Assembly (NCBI RefSeq): GCF_002127325.2
Contig: NC_035436.2
Span: forward strand, 123,891,954-123,955,953
DNA length: 64,000 nt
Direction of reading: 5' to 3'
Source: Helianthus annuus
Lineage: Eukaryota > Streptophyta > Magnoliopsida > Asterales > Asteraceae
A program made the position numbers and the translations under genes. Every line of letters starts with the position of its first letter. Within the stretch, counting starts at the first letter, position 1. Positions 34,759 to 47,608 of the stretch are shown here, piece by piece. Below the pieces are notes generated by a model. The model was given only the letters and a program-made list of their open reading frames with translations, had not been told where the DNA came from and made no database searches.

Positions 34759-37700
34759 TGTCACACCCCGGCCGCGTGTAACATGCAACCGGGGCGGAAA
34801 CGCCGGGGAGTGTTGTGGACAGAATTAATTGTTATACAACCATGGAAATTAAAGTTACATTTTATTTATTAAACAAGGGTGTTACATTGTCTTAAAAGGA
34901 AGTACCGAATCCAAAACACAGTTATTCTAGTTCTATCTTCAGTTTTTAGTCTCTAAGGCACAGGTCCGCCCTAGTGTCGTGTTCATCGTCCTATGGAACA
35001 GCTCCTGAAAACACATGTGAAAGTAGGTACGTCAGCATAAAAATTCCTGTGAGATACATAGGTTTTTGTGAAAATGGGATTCATGACTTGAGCTTAAAGA
35101 AATGTTTAATAACAGTCAGTCATGAACCTTGTAATTTGTTTTGCTTTGTAAACCATTTGAAAAAAAACGATAACATCAACGATATGTATAGATAAGTGCA
35201 AGGTTAAACGAATAACCAAGTAAAATGAGTTGAATAAGATAAGTTGTTTGTGAAAATAATGTCTTGTGAAGAATATGTTATTTATGTAAAATGTAATGTG
35301 TCTAAACTGAAATGACTTAGATAACGCCACGATATGTAACATTATACAAACATTTATATATAGGAAGTACCAGCGGCGTATCCACCATGTTTGTATCATA
35401 TTACATACGCCACGTTACTTAAATCATTTACCCAAACCAATCCACCATGTAAATTGTTCATGTGTAAACCAAATGTCAAGTGTTATTGTAAACCATGTCA
35501 AATGTTTATGTTCAAATGTAAACCACCAAATGTGTATGTCAATGTCGACGTGTTTATGTTCAATGTAAATCATGTAATGTGCATCCCAAAATGTATCATG
35601 TATGGTAAGCGAAATGTATCAACTTAAACCATATGCACAAAACAAGTCGTTGAAGTAAAACGTGGTTTAAATCAACGTTATGTTCTGCGGAAAATGCATG
35701 CTCTATTGATATTAACATTTATGTGGTATTGTAAACTATGCATACATCCAAGCCTTGAGACTGCGGCGATAAACCCTTAAACAAATTAAAGGTTTATCTA
35801 AGTTATGTATATCGAATTCGGTCATTCCTACCAGTCCTATCAAACCCAGGACTTCAGGAATGGGAGTTGTCAATTCCTATGGTACCACTACCTACTAACG
35901 AACGGCGTAGCTAATGTTAATGAATGTATTGTCCCATGTTAAACAAACCAAATGTCATAACAAAATGAAGGCATGTGCCCATATGCTGAGTAAACATATG
36001 CAGCAGAAATGTGCATGTAAATCAATGTGTCCATATGCTGAGTAAACATATGCAACAGAAATGTTCATGTAAATCAATGTGTCCATATGCTGAGTAAACA
36101 TATGCAGCAGAAATGTGCATGTAAATCAATGTGTCCATATGCTGAGTAAACATATGCAATAGCAAATGTAATGTAAATCAATGTACTAAGTATGTACACA
36201 ATGGGCATACATAGCATAAAATGTAATGAAATCATGTACTATTATGTACTAATGAGCATAGCAGATATACGATGTGAAAACATGAAAGCATGAAAGTAAC
36301 AGATAGGCACATGTGTTTCACCCCAAAACAGTTTGGAAAACAGTAAAAGATGGGGTTCTATGTACTCACCTGAGATTGCTTTGAGTTCCTTGTATAATAA
36401 CCAGATAATGCTAAAGATCACGGAATACCAACGGCACCTAGTAGGTAGCTTATGTTAATATACCGGACCAAATCGGAAGGATCGGACAGTACGCGGGTTC
36501 GAAAACCAAACGAGTATGGAGACTCGTGTAATATGGTTTAACAAAGCCTACATACTAAAATGAAACTTAACCTAAGTGCTTACGGTCCATCACGACCCGT
36601 TGAGGTAGCTTATGCCACCCTAACGCGTCGTTCGCGTAGAACGCGTCTGGAACGCCTAACATCTTGACCACAAGGTATAACCTCGGAAGGTTATAGCTAT
36701 GGTCACCTAATGTGTTTGGTCAGGCCCTAATGACCGACCAAATGGGTCGGGTTCGAAAGTATAAGCGATGGTTTAGATCGCTTACCTTACGACCCTATAT
36801 AAGCACTAAACTAAAAGTGACGAGCTAAGCATGTTAGAGCATGCTTAACTAAGTTTGAAAACAGGTTTGACATCAAAACAAACGGCTTTGATGCTCACGA
36901 GTAGTTTGGCTACAAAATATGTAAGAATGCACATTTTGGCCGAAACTACGACTCGTCACTGAGCCTAGATAACGTGGTGATCAGTAGGTATGGTTACTAC
37001 GGACCATAACCATCGTGATCACGCTCACGTTATGAAGTTCCATGAACTTCACATCGACCAAAAGCTGGTCAATGCAGAAAGTCAACAAAACGTTGACTTT
37101 CGGACTCGAAAAGCGAATAAAAGAGCGAAAGAAGACTTACGGAGGGTCCCCGAGTGCTAATCAAGATCAAATAGCTCAGGTATGAAACAATGGTTTCAAC
37201 TTAGAGCTTTAGATCTGATTCTTGTGGGTTTTTACACAAATGGGGGGGGGTATTTATAGGAAAAGTGGAACCGTTAGGATCGTTTTATCGAATATCGTGC
37301 CTTGATCTCGTGCGTACATGTGTCCAATGGTTAAATTCACTGAACTTGGCCCTTGGCCCTTCATTGGGTGAAAAGGCATCGCCTCTTGATCGAACGAAAG
37401 GCCAGATTTTGCATTAAATGCAAAATCTTTCTGTCAGACATCCTCACGCGGCCCGCGTGAAAGGGAGTGCAGATCTTACGCGGGTCGCCTGGCCCCGTCT
37501 GATCTGCACCACTTGCAGAATTTACATATTTGGCCCCTGTTGTGTTTTTAAGCTATTTCCAGCCCTTTTAAGACCTGTAAAGCCATCTTTAAGGCCCCAA
37601 AATGGTGCCTAAACATTGTGGACATGAAACATGCCCAAAAATGTTCCGGATGTTGGCTCGTTTGGCCGTACGATCGCGATGTTCGCTTAATTACGACGGA

Positions 37701-38334
37701 ATGCGCATAAGCGCGAAAGACGATCCAAATGACGCGACGAATGGATTTTTCTTATGCCAAACACTAAGGCATAATATAAGGATGCTTACATAAATTTTGG
37801 ATGTCCGGATGTATTCAGAACGTAAGTTATGCGCGAAAGTGCAAACTTATGCACTTTTTGACACTTTTAGTCCCTGAATGATCCAAAAGTTTGTTTTAGC
37901 ATACCAAACCCCTCAAAGCCTATTTCTAAGCTATGTAAAGGATATTTATGGTATGTTTAACTTATGGACATGTTCCGGAATGCTCGTTACAGTTCAAATT
38001 GGCATACTTTCGCAGTTTGTCAAGTCTAGTCCCTGTAAGCGAATTAACTTGTTTTTGCTATACCAAAGCCTTCAAAACTTATTTCTAAGTTATCTAAAGG
38101 TTATTTAAGGTACGTTGAGTATATGTTGATGTTCCGGAGTATTTGTCGCATTAAACTGAGTACGTTTACGCACCAGTTTGCGTATAATTTTCCAGAAAGC
38201 GATGTAGAGTTTGAATTTGAACAAAAGTCAAAACATGAAAAATGTAAAACTCAACCAAACAAACATTGGGATCAAATAACATTATTTTATTGATAATTGA
38301 ACTGTTCATGATGTTTACAGGCACAAATGTTACA
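34759..38334 (-). repeat. 5' LTR of element E
   Basis: 3576 bp, four copies of the 52-bp unit (35978-36185). The TATA box CTATAAATA (minus) is near 37250. A GC-rich fold sits at the U5 end (34766-34808). Followed by target duplicate CACCA. Confidence 0.95.
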
Positions 38335-38339
38335 CACCA

Positions 38340-40453
38340 AGCAATGCTAGAAGATCACGGAATCAAACGGCACCTATATAGGTATCTACATTAATAACCG
38401 GACCTAAATCGGGGGATCGGATAGTACGAGGTTTCGTAAACCAAATGAGTATTGGAACTCATATGATATGGTCTAACAAAGCCTACATACTAAAATGAAA
38501 CCTAACCTAAGTGCTTTTGACCCATTACGACCCGTTTAGGTAGCTTATGCCACTTTAACGCGTCGTTTGCGTAAAACGCATTCGGAACGCCTAATTAGTC
38601 CTATGACAAGCAAGATATGCCTTAACATGTTTAATATTGTTGTTAAATCAGTTTAGACGTCAAAAATTAAGTTACATATGCTTAAAATGAATTTATACGT
38701 AAAAAGGGCATTTTGGTAATTTACCTAAGGCATAAGAACTACTTATCATACAACTACTTAAACGACGTGACCATAAGGTATAACCTCAAAAGGTTATTCC
38801 CTATACTACTATGGTCATCTAAAGAGTTTGGTCGGATCCTAATGATCGACCAAATGGGTCGGGTTCGAAAGTATAAGCGATTGATTAGATCGCTTACCTT
38901 TACGACCCTAAACAAGCACAAATCTAAAAGCGACGAGCTAAACATGCTAGAACGTGTTTAGTAAAGTTAGAAAACAGGTTTGGAATCAAAACAAACGGTT
39001 TTGATACCCTATAGTAGTTTGGTTACAAAATACGCGAGGAAACGCATTTTGGCCGAAACTACGACTCGTCACTAAGCCTAGATAACGTGGTAATCAGTGG
39101 GTATAGTCACTAGGGACTATAACCATTGTGATTACGCTCACGTTATGAAGTTCAAACAAACTTTGTGTTGACCATAAACTGGTCAATGCAGAAAGTCAAA
39201 CGCAGTTTGACTTTAACGCTAAAACGAATGAAAAATGCGAAAGAATACTTACAGAAGGTCCCTGCAAGATTCGAACCCGATTCACTCTCAGGTAGGAAGC
39301 TTATAAACTTCCACTTAGAGAGGGTTGAATCAGATTTAAATGTGAGGGAAAAATGAGAAAACATGAAAGGGGGGGTATTTATGGGAAACGTAGGACCGTT
39401 GGGATCGTTTCTTGTTCCCCAAGCGATAAATCTGAGCCGTACAACACACACCCACTGAATTTCAAACCCATGGGAGCCCCTAGGATTGCTAGAAACCAGT
39501 TGCAACTGGTTTTGAAGTGTTAAACAGCTGTAAACAGCTGTTTGCAATAATTCTGCAGAACTGGGAGTCTGATGCGGCCCGCTTGAGAGTTACCATAAGT
39601 GTAGGCGGGCCGCCTGGCCATGTCAGATCAGCAGCAACTTTGAAAAATGATAGTTTTAGCCCCTGCATGCTTTTAAGTCCATTTTCGACACATTTAAGGC
39701 CCGTTAAGCCAACCTTAAGGCCCTAAAATGATGCCTAAGTATGAGGGACATAAAACATGCTCAAAAATATCTCAGATGTTGGTTCGTTTGGTCGTACGAT
39801 CGCGATGTTCGCTTAATTACGACGGAATGCGTATAAGCGCGAAAGACGATCCAAATTGCGCGACGAATGGATTTTTCTCATGCCAAACACTAAAATAAAA
39901 TATTTTAATGCTTACATAAATCTTTGGATGTCCAGATGTATTCAGAACGTAAGTTATGCGCGAAAATGCAAACTTATGCACTTTTTGACGCTTTTAGTCC
40001 CTGAATGAGCATAAAGTTTATTTTAGCACACCGAACACCTCAAAGCCTATTTCTAAGCTATGTAAAGGATATTTAGGGTGTGTTTAACTTATGATCAAGT
40101 TCCGGAAGGTCTGTTACAGTACAAATTGACATACTTTCGCTGTTTGTCGAACTTAGTCCCTGTAAGCGAATAAACTTGATTTCGGCATACCAAACCATCC
40201 AAAACTTATTTCTAAGTTATGTAAGGGTTATTTAAGGTATGTTAAGCCTATTTCACTATTCTGGAGTGTTTGTTGCATTAAACTGGTTATATTTACGCAT
40301 CAGATCGCGTATAACCTTCCAGAAAGCGATCTAAAGCCCGAAATCGAACAAGAATTGATATGTGCAAACGATACACATATTTTTACAAATCCCAAGTACG
40401 AAATTTCATTGGTTTGGTATTTGTTTGATGGTTGAAGTGACACAGGTGTCACA
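38340..40453 (-). repeat. 3' LTR of element D, second segment
   Basis: Continues the LTR interrupted at 25930 and matches 44117-46235. The TATA region (about 39378-39386, TATTTATGGG on plus) has a substitution compared with the other copy (TATTTATAGG near 45151). Contains the GC-rich dyad GCGGCCCGC..GCGGGCCGC (about 39574-39612). Confidence 0.92.
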
Positions 40454-40489
40454 GTCTCCCCTACTTTAGGAAATTTCGTCCCGAAATTT
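40454..40489 (-). promoter_or_regulatory. Polypurine tract and adjoining hairpin of element D
   Basis: Minus strand AAAGTAGGGGAGAC abuts the LTR. Hairpin arms AAATTTCG/CGAAATTT lie at 40471-40478 and 40482-40489, identical to E although the pol gene before it is gone. Confidence 0.8.
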
Positions 40490-41170
40490 ATTCGTAGGAG
40501 TCTATCTGTGACTTTGTGTCAAAAAGCCACCAAAGATATGCAAGGCAATATCCTGTTATTTCCTTAACAGAGACATTCTTCAAAAACGAAATTGAATGGA
40601 CGGAGTCATTTTCAACAGATGCTTCCTAAGAAACGGAAATGAAAAGGATAATCAAACGGATATTCATTTCCTTCAACGGATATTCTTCATAAACGAAAAT
40701 GAACAAACGGAGTCATTTCCAACGGTTGCTTTTTCAGAAACGGAAATGAAGGGATAATCAAACGGATATTCATCAACGGATATTCTTCAGAAGCCAAAAA
40801 ATGAATGGATGATCCATTTTCCTCAACGGATTCTTCATCAGAACGAAGGATTAAACAAACGGATATTCATTTCCATCAACGGATATTCTTCAGAAGTGAA
40901 AATGAATGGATGATCCGTTTTCCTCAACGGATTCTTCATCAGAACAGAAATGAGGATTAAACAAACGGATATTCATTTCCATCAACGGATATTCTTCAGA
41001 AGCGAAAATGAATGGATGATCCATTTTCCTCAACGGATTCTTCATCAGAACGGAAATGAAGGATTAAACAAACGGATATTCATTTCCATCAACGGATATT
41101 CTTTCAGAAGTGAAAAATGAGTAGCTAGTTCATTTTTCTTCAACGGGTGCTTCATCAGAATTGGAAATGA
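40490..41170 (-). repeat. Degenerate tandem repeats in the internal region of D
   Basis: Units of roughly 110 bp built from AACGGATATTCATTTCC, AACGGATATTCTTCAGAA and CAACGGATTCTTCATCAGAA phrases, about five to six copies with indels. Non-coding. Confidence 0.8.
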
Positions 41171-41899
41171 ACAGGGTTTACTCTAGACCTATGACAAAAC
41201 TCGCTGTGGTTTCTGTGCATTAAATTCCAAAATTATGTACGCGTCTATAATTACGTAATTCCTTGCACAGTCCGCACAGTACATTTCATAATGTGTAGGG
41301 GAAGAAAATCAAACCTGTAATGAGTGTGGCTAGACTACCATAGGGTCCTTTTAATTAGATCGACAAATGATCACTTTAATTTGACCACCAAGGAGTCTTT
41401 TCAGCTATATCATCACATGATATTCCTAACCAGATTTTTGGATCAATCTGTTTAACTAGACCACTCAAGGGGTCTAATTTATGGAATAGTACTTCACAAC
41501 CCCAGGTACTTAACTACAACGTAGAAGTCCATTAAGGATTTAAGATAGTACCTTTGGATATCCTACTATAAATCCCTTATACGAAGATATGGAAGATTCT
41601 ACGAGGATTTAGATAACAGAAATTTGGATCACACAAAAACATAAAAGGGAACACATAAGCACATAATCACATAATTGATTAACTTGACCTTTAATTTGTT
41701 ATCTTTGGACACGAACATTTAAAGCACACCAGGAATCCAATCCGTGGATTTCATTTGGCACTTTAATCATTTTCAAGAATCTATCTATGAAGATAGGAAA
41801 ATCTTAATAGGAATTCGGCTTTGTCCTTATTGAATTGTAATGTACGTTTTGAATCATACAAAGAATTCAATTAAGGACTCCGATGAATGCTATCCATCC
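41171..41899 (-). other. Internal non-coding sequence of D
   Basis: AT-rich, no ORF or motif that I can support; probably remnant internal sequence. Confidence 0.5.
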
Positions 41900-42470
41900 A
41901 CAAGGACCTAATTATGAAGATAGAAAGATCCTACATGGATTTTGGAGTTTGTGTAACGAGAGGTGTTCCGACACCTTGCACTAGGCGTGCTTAAGTCGAT
42001 ACACAAGGTAGAAAGTTCATGAGGTTGAGGCGCTAGATATGCCAAGGCGACATATAAAGCAGAATTTTGAAGGTTGAGCAGCAGCAGGATTGGTAATAAC
42101 TTTGCTTTGGATTGCAAAGCGGCACATGTTAACCAAATTTCCCCATCGTCCACCGTGGGTAAATTTGAAACAGGGTATTCGATCCGAATGATGACGACCA
42201 CATTGATTGCACCAAGGAGCAGTTCCCTTATACGGCTTCATCCCTGAGGCGAGTCATGGTGATAGCTAAATCAACGGTCCTCTGGAGTACGACACCTATT
42301 TGCTGGGTAATTGCAGCACCTTGTTCAAACATTTGAGCGTTGTTGCGATGAAGAGGCGTCTTGAAGACAATGGAAGGCATAGGAGGAAACAAGCGAAAGA
42401 TGACCAAAAGAGAATGAAAACGCATGAAGATTGTGACCATTTGTTTGTTACCAAAGGCAAACAAATGAGA
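41900..42470 (-). pseudogene. gag: Gag remnant of element D
   Basis: Short frames on the minus strand: MPSIVFKTPLHRN (from about 42378) and, in another frame, a zinc-binding remnant with CNQCGRHHS..C and NMCRFA (about 42050-42215). The latter follows the pattern seen in E ([15 protein letters not shown]). The capsid domain and all of pol are missing, so an internal deletion joined gag start, knuckle and 3' tract. Confidence 0.6.
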
Positions 42471-42907
42471 CGGTGACTAATCAAAGTAAGCGGGTCAATA
42501 TAATGTATCGCGAAGACATGCTCGCCTATAAGTGGACACTCACCCCAAGAGTTCACAGGTAAGAGTGACTGGTCCGATACTGCGGATTTGTACGAACACT
42601 CTAGCCTTAGACAGAAGACCTAGGGTACAGGCACCCACTCTTCCAGTTTGCACGTGTTCACATTATTTAGACCCAAACTTTGACGAGATTTTGAAAACTT
42701 TGAAGGTTCGAAACCTTATAATAAATCATCCTAGAACAGATGATTAGTTTTAAAAGCAGATCAAATTTATGTTCTTGGTGTGGTTGTCACTTAAGGATAA
42801 GTGACGGTATTGTTTTATGACTAAACGCAAGTAAACTCGCGTTAGGGTCCTAGGAAGGTTATAGTCTAGGTCAAAGCATTACTAATAACCTAATTCCCTA
42901 TAACCAT
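42471..42907 (-). other. 5' leader of element D
   Basis: Closely similar to the leader of E (34280-34737), while the coding region between is lost. No gene. Confidence 0.75.
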
Positions 42908-42922
42908 TGGCTCTGATACCAA
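42908..42922 (-). promoter_or_regulatory. Primer-binding site of element D (initiator tRNA-Met type)
   Basis: Minus strand TTGGTATCAGAGCCA, six bases from the LTR at 42929. Confidence 0.93.
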
Positions 42923-42928
42923 CTTTTC

Positions 42929-45900
42929 TGTCACACCCCGACCACGTAAAACAACAAAACGTGGCGGAAACGTCGGGGAGTGTTGTAACAGAATCATTGT
43001 TTCACAACAATGGATTAAACAAATTTCGTTTTATTGAATTAAATGAGTTACAATGTCTTAACAATAAAGAAACATAACAAAAATTAACTAGTCTTGCATC
43101 TTTTAATGTCACTAAGGCCTCGTCAAATCCTATGTGAGCATGCATCAATATCATCATCAAATATCATCAACTATTGTACCTGAAACACATGTGAAAATAC
43201 ATCAGCATAAAAATGCCGGCGAGTACATAGGTTTTACGAAAAACAGGATTCATGACTTAGGTTTAAGAAAATGTTTAACCAAAAACTTCTCATGAATCCA
43301 GTTTAAGTGTTTGCTTTTATAAAATGTTTGAAAATCGATGATATATATATATATAGTTAAAAAATGATGTAAGGTTAAATGAATAACCAAGTGAAAATGA
43401 GTTTGTATAAAACAAACTGTTTTGTAAAACAATGTCTCGTGAAAAATGTGTTATTTGTATAACAATGTATAAATCCAAATGAATGATTTAAATAAGGCTA
43501 CGCCATGTAATATAATACAAGCACTTATATATAGGAGGTACCAGCGGCATATCCACCATGCTTGTATCACATTACACACGTCTCGTTACTCAAATCACTT
43601 ACCCACATAAACCACCAATGTAAATTGCCCATGTCTAAACCGTTGTCAAATGTCAATCAAGTAATGTGTAAACAAAATGTCATGTATGGCAAGTGAAATA
43701 TGTAATCACCAAACCATAGGTAAGAATGCACAAACAATGTACTAAGTATGCGACGGATGGTCATACATAGCACGATACAAAGCATAAAATGTCTTGTAAA
43801 ACGATGTACTAAATATGCACACAATGGGCATACATAGCATGTGATGTAAAATGTACTAAGTATGATGAACATACATAGCATGAAATGTCATGTAAAACGA
43901 TGTACTAAGTATGCTAAGTAAACATACATAGTAAAAACACAATGAAATCATGTACTAATTGTGTACTAATGAACATAGCAAGTATATGATATAAAAGCAT
44001 GAAATCATGAAAGTAACAAGTAGGCACATGTGTTTCACCCCAAAATGTTTGAAAAACAGTAAAAGAGGGGTCTATGTACTCACTTGAGATTGCTTAGAAG
44101 TCCTAGGATAACCACCAAGCAATGCTAGAAGATCACGGAATCAAACGGCACCTATATAGGTATCTACATTAATAACCGGACCTAAATCAGGGGATCGGAT
44201 AGTACGAGGTTTCGTAAACCAAATGAGTATTGGAACTCATATGATATGGTCTAACAAAGCCTACATACTAAAATGAAACCTAACCTAAGTGCTTTTGACC
44301 CATTACGACCCGTTTAGGTAGCTTATGCCACTTTAACGCGTCGTTTGCGTAAAACGCATTCGGAACGCCTAACTAGTCCTATGACAAGCAAGATATGCCT
44401 TAACATGTTTAATATTGTTGTTAAATCAGTTTAGATGTCAAAAATTAAGTTACATATGCTTAAAATGAATTTATGCGTAAAAAGGGCATTTTGGTAATTT
44501 ACCTAAGGCATAAGAACTACTTATCATACAACTACTTAAACGACGTGACCATAAGGTATAACCTCAAAAGGTTATTCCCTATACAACTATGGTCATCTAA
44601 AGAGTTTGGTCGGATCCTAATGATCGACCAAATGGGTCGGGTTCGAAAGTATAAGCGATTGATTAGATCGCTTTCCTTTACGACCCTAAACAAGCACAAA
44701 TCTAAAAGCGACGAGCTAAACATGCTAGAACGTGTTTAGTAAAGTTAGAAAACAGGTTTGGTATCAAAACAAACGGTTTTGATACCCTATAGTAGTTTGG
44801 TTACAAAATACGAGAGGAAACGCATTTTGGTCGAAACTACGACTCGTCACTGAGCCTAGATAACGTGGTAATCAGTGGGTATAGTCACTAGGGACTATAA
44901 CCATTGTGATTACGCTCGCGTTATGAAGTTCAAACGAACTTCGTGTTGACCATAAACTGGTCAATGCAGAAAGTCAAACGCAGTTTGACTTTAACGCTAA
45001 AACGAATGAAAAACGCGAAAGAATACTTAAAGAAGGTCCCCGCAAGATTCGAACCCGATTCACTCTCAGGTAGGAAGCTTATAAACTTCCACTTAGAGAG
45101 GGTTGAATCAGATTCAAATGTGAGGGAAAAATGAGCAAACATGGGGGGGGTATTTATAGGAAACGTAGGACCGTTGGGATCGTTTCTTGTTCCCCAAGCG
45201 ATAAATCTGAGCCGTACGACACACAGCCACTGAATTTCAAACCCATGGGAGCCCCTAGGATTGCTAGAAACCAGTTGCAAGTGGTTTTGAAGTGTTAAAC
45301 AGCTGTAAACAGCTGTTTGCAACAATTCTGCAGAACTGGGAGTCTGATGCGGCCCGCTTGAGAGTTACCAGAAGTGTAGGCGGGCCGCCTGGCCATGTCA
45401 GATGAGCAGCAACTTTGAAAAATGACAGTTGTAGCCCCTGCATGCTTTTAAGTCCATTTTCGACACGTTTAAGGCCCGTTAAGCCAACCTTAAGGCCCTA
45501 CAATGATGCCTAAGTATGAGGGACATAAAACACGCTCAAAAATATCTCAGATGTCGGTTCGTTTGGTCGTACGATCGCGATGTTCGCTTAATTACGACGG
45601 AATGCGTATAAGCGCGAAAGACGATCCAAATTGCGCGACGAATGGATTTTTCTCATGCCAAACACTAAAATAAAATATTTTAATGCTTACATAAATTTTT
45701 GGATGTCCGGATGTATTCAGAACGTAAGTTATGCGCGAAAATGCAAACTTATGCACTTTTTGACGCTTTTAGTCCCTGAATGAGCATAAAGTTTATTTTA
45801 GCACACCGAACACCTCAAAGCCTATATCTAAGCTATGTAAAGGATATTTAGGGTGTGTTTAACTTATGATCAAGTTCCGGAAGGTCTGTTACAGTACAAA

Positions 45901-46235
45901 TTGACATACTTTCGCTGTTTGTCAAACTTAGTCCCTGTAAGCGAATAAACTTGATTTCGGCATACCAAACCATCCAAAACTTATTTCTAAGTTATGTAAG
46001 GGTTATTTAAGGTATGTTAAGCCTATTTCACTATTCCAGAGTGTTTGTTGCATTAAACTGGTTATATTTACGCATCAGATCGCGTATAACCTTCCAGAAA
46101 GCGATTTAAAGCCCGAAATCGAACAAGAATTGATATGTGCAAACGATACACATATTTTTACAAATCCCAAGTATGAAATGCAAAATTTCATTGGTTTGGT
46201 ATTTGTTTGATGGTTGAAGTGACACAGGTGTCACA
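42929..46235 (-). repeat. 5' LTR of element D
   Basis: 3307 bp, uninterrupted; the other LTR is about 3300 bp once E is removed. The U5 end carries a double stem (42936-42978). TACTAAGTATG-type repeats are at about 43735-43990 and the TATA box (minus CTATAAATA) is near 45151-45160. GATAT follows. Confidence 0.94.
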
Positions 46236-46240
46236 GATAT

Positions 46241-46887
46241 AATGTCAGGAAGAATGATATTGCTATGTAGGGATTGATTAAGTTCGAGGCTTTAAGAGAC
46301 TTCAAACACTGGAAGCCACATTATCCGAAAAGAGTTACAAGAAGAGATCCAGTGACCGGTGTTGAAGAGACGACTCTGAATGTGAAAAAGCCTAAAATGA
46401 TGAAAACTATACCAGTGCCTCCAATGGAGCAAGAGTTCTACAAAAGTTTCATGGCTGGGTTTATAGTTGCATTACTACTGAAGCAGTGATTACTTACAGA
46501 GCAGGTGGAGAATTGAGAGAGATTCATGTTTATGATCCTATGTGGCTGGTGAATTGCTCTGCAAAGGATATCGAATGTTTGTTCATCAACAAAATTCACT
46601 ATCAGCAAGAGGACAGAGAGCAGGCCATGCAATTTCAGCGAGTTGTAACCCTTTGCTTTCAGAAAAGTATCAACTCTGAAAGTAAATGGAAATCTTCATG
46701 GTGGTCGCTCGAGGAAAAGATGAAAAGGAAAGTTGCTCGTGAACGTCAAAAGCTTGATGAGAACAAAGGTAAATGGATGCATATTCAAGCTGAAGAAGAT
46801 AAAGCAAGAAAGAAACAGAACGACATGATAAGGAATGCTCTTAGGAGGAAGCCTAAGCAGCACGAAGAAAAGTTCAAGTCGTTGTGA
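46241..46887 (+). pseudogene. Additional ORF of element A, part 3 (C-terminus)
   Basis: Continues in frame from 24744 once D and one GATAT are removed, which confirms the insertion. Contains FEALRDFKHWKPHYPKRVTRRD, a short conserved stretch (EIHVYDPMWLVNCSAKDIE) and a Lys/Glu coiled-coil end rich in basic residues. Broken by TAG at 46268-46270 and a frameshift near 46470. TGA ends it at 46885-46887, 40 bp before the polypurine tract, which places it as the last gene of the Sirevirus. Confidence 0.7.
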
Positions 46888-46925
46888 AGACCCGAAGACC
46901 AAGACTGAAGACTGCGGCTGTATCC

Positions 46926-46936
46926 AAGGGGGAGTT
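46926..46936 (+). promoter_or_regulatory. Polypurine tract of element A
   Basis: AAGGGGGAGTT directly before TGTTGGTGCAC. Same form as in B (GGGGGAGTC) and C (GGGGGAGTT). Confidence 0.85.
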
Positions 46937-47183
46937 TGTTGGTGCACGAATGTCTAAAGCCTGCGTCTTAGTCTTAGTTGATCATTGTATAGGGTCTAGA
47001 TGGGTTAATTATGTATTTTATAGGGGTTGAATATGTAAATGTTGAGTTTTGATGTTAAGGTTTCGCTTTTATGGACATGTGTCATATGAGCGAAACCCCA
47101 AGCTTAAGGTTTCTGATGTGTGTAAAATGCAACATATAAATTACATCAGATGAGGCATAAAACTAACCCTTTTTAAGTACTAA
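46937..47183 (+). repeat. Truncated 3' LTR of element A
   Basis: Starts TGTTGGTGCAC; the LTR of C read on its own strand starts TGTTAGTGCAC. Contains a facing pair GGTTTCGCT (47067) and AGCGAAACC (about 47096). Cut at 47183 by element F; the rest is outside the window. Confidence 0.75.
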
Positions 47184-47598
47184 TGTTGGAAAAAGAGTGT
47201 TTTTGTCTTCCTTTTGTATTTTCAGGATTAAATGAGCTCAAATTCACAAAAGAAGCAAAAAGACAGCTAAATCTAACATAAATACAAGAAAAGGAACACA
47301 AGTGGATTGCCCGACCCCTCAATGGCATCTTCCCAAGCAAAATAGAGAAGGCAGAAGACTGAACACGCCCCGTGCTCAGCCAGCACGGGGCCGTGCCCAA
47401 GAAGCAACAGAAAAGACAAACCTATAGAAGCTTCTATTGCCCACCACGGGGCCGTGTCCAGTGATCACGGGGGCGTGACGAAAGTACAGCAGGCGCATTA
47501 ATTGTAATTACGAATTACAATTAATGAAGAGAGAGAGTGTCAGACGGGCACGGGGCGTGTCCAGCGGACACGGGGCCGTGCCCAGCCTTCTGTTCAGC

Positions 47599-47608
47599 CT
47601 ATAAATAG
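47599..47608 (+). promoter_or_regulatory. TATA box of element F
   Basis: CTATAAATAG, a near-ideal plant TATA box, about 15 nt after the last CACGG-type motif of the LTR. Confidence 0.8.

Larger units (their letters stand above)
25931..38334 (-). mobile_element. Element E: near-complete Tekay-like chromovirus inserted in an LTR of D
   Basis: LTRs 25931-29557 and 34759-38334, TG to CA, flanked by CACCA (25926-25930 and 38335-38339). On the minus strand: LTR, tRNA-Met-type primer-binding site, leader, gag-pol in one frame with two amber stops, polypurine tract, LTR. All Ty3/gypsy domains are recognisable, so only point mutations separate it from a full-length coding element. The LTR pair differs mostly by one 52-bp repeat unit plus scattered substitutions, suggesting a fairly recent insertion, later than D. 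Confidence 0.95.
24745..46235 (-). mobile_element. Element D: Tekay-like gypsy element lacking pol, itself split by element E
   Basis: Ends are TGTCACACC at 24745 and GGTGTCACA at 46235, flanked by GATAT (24740-24744 and 46236-46240). Each LTR is about 3.3 kb; the left one is interrupted by E. Between the LTRs only 2475 bp remain (40454-42928): polypurine tract, a tandem repeat tract, a gag fragment, leader and primer-binding site. Orientation is minus. It is a non-autonomous, large-LTR derivative of a Tekay-type chromovirus, judged by LTR size, terminal sequence and resemblance to E. Confidence 0.93.

Noticed and set aside
14331..46887. Calling the additional ORF an envelope gene
   Set aside because: Position fits env-like ORFs of some Sireviruses, but no signal peptide, membrane span or fusion motif is visible.
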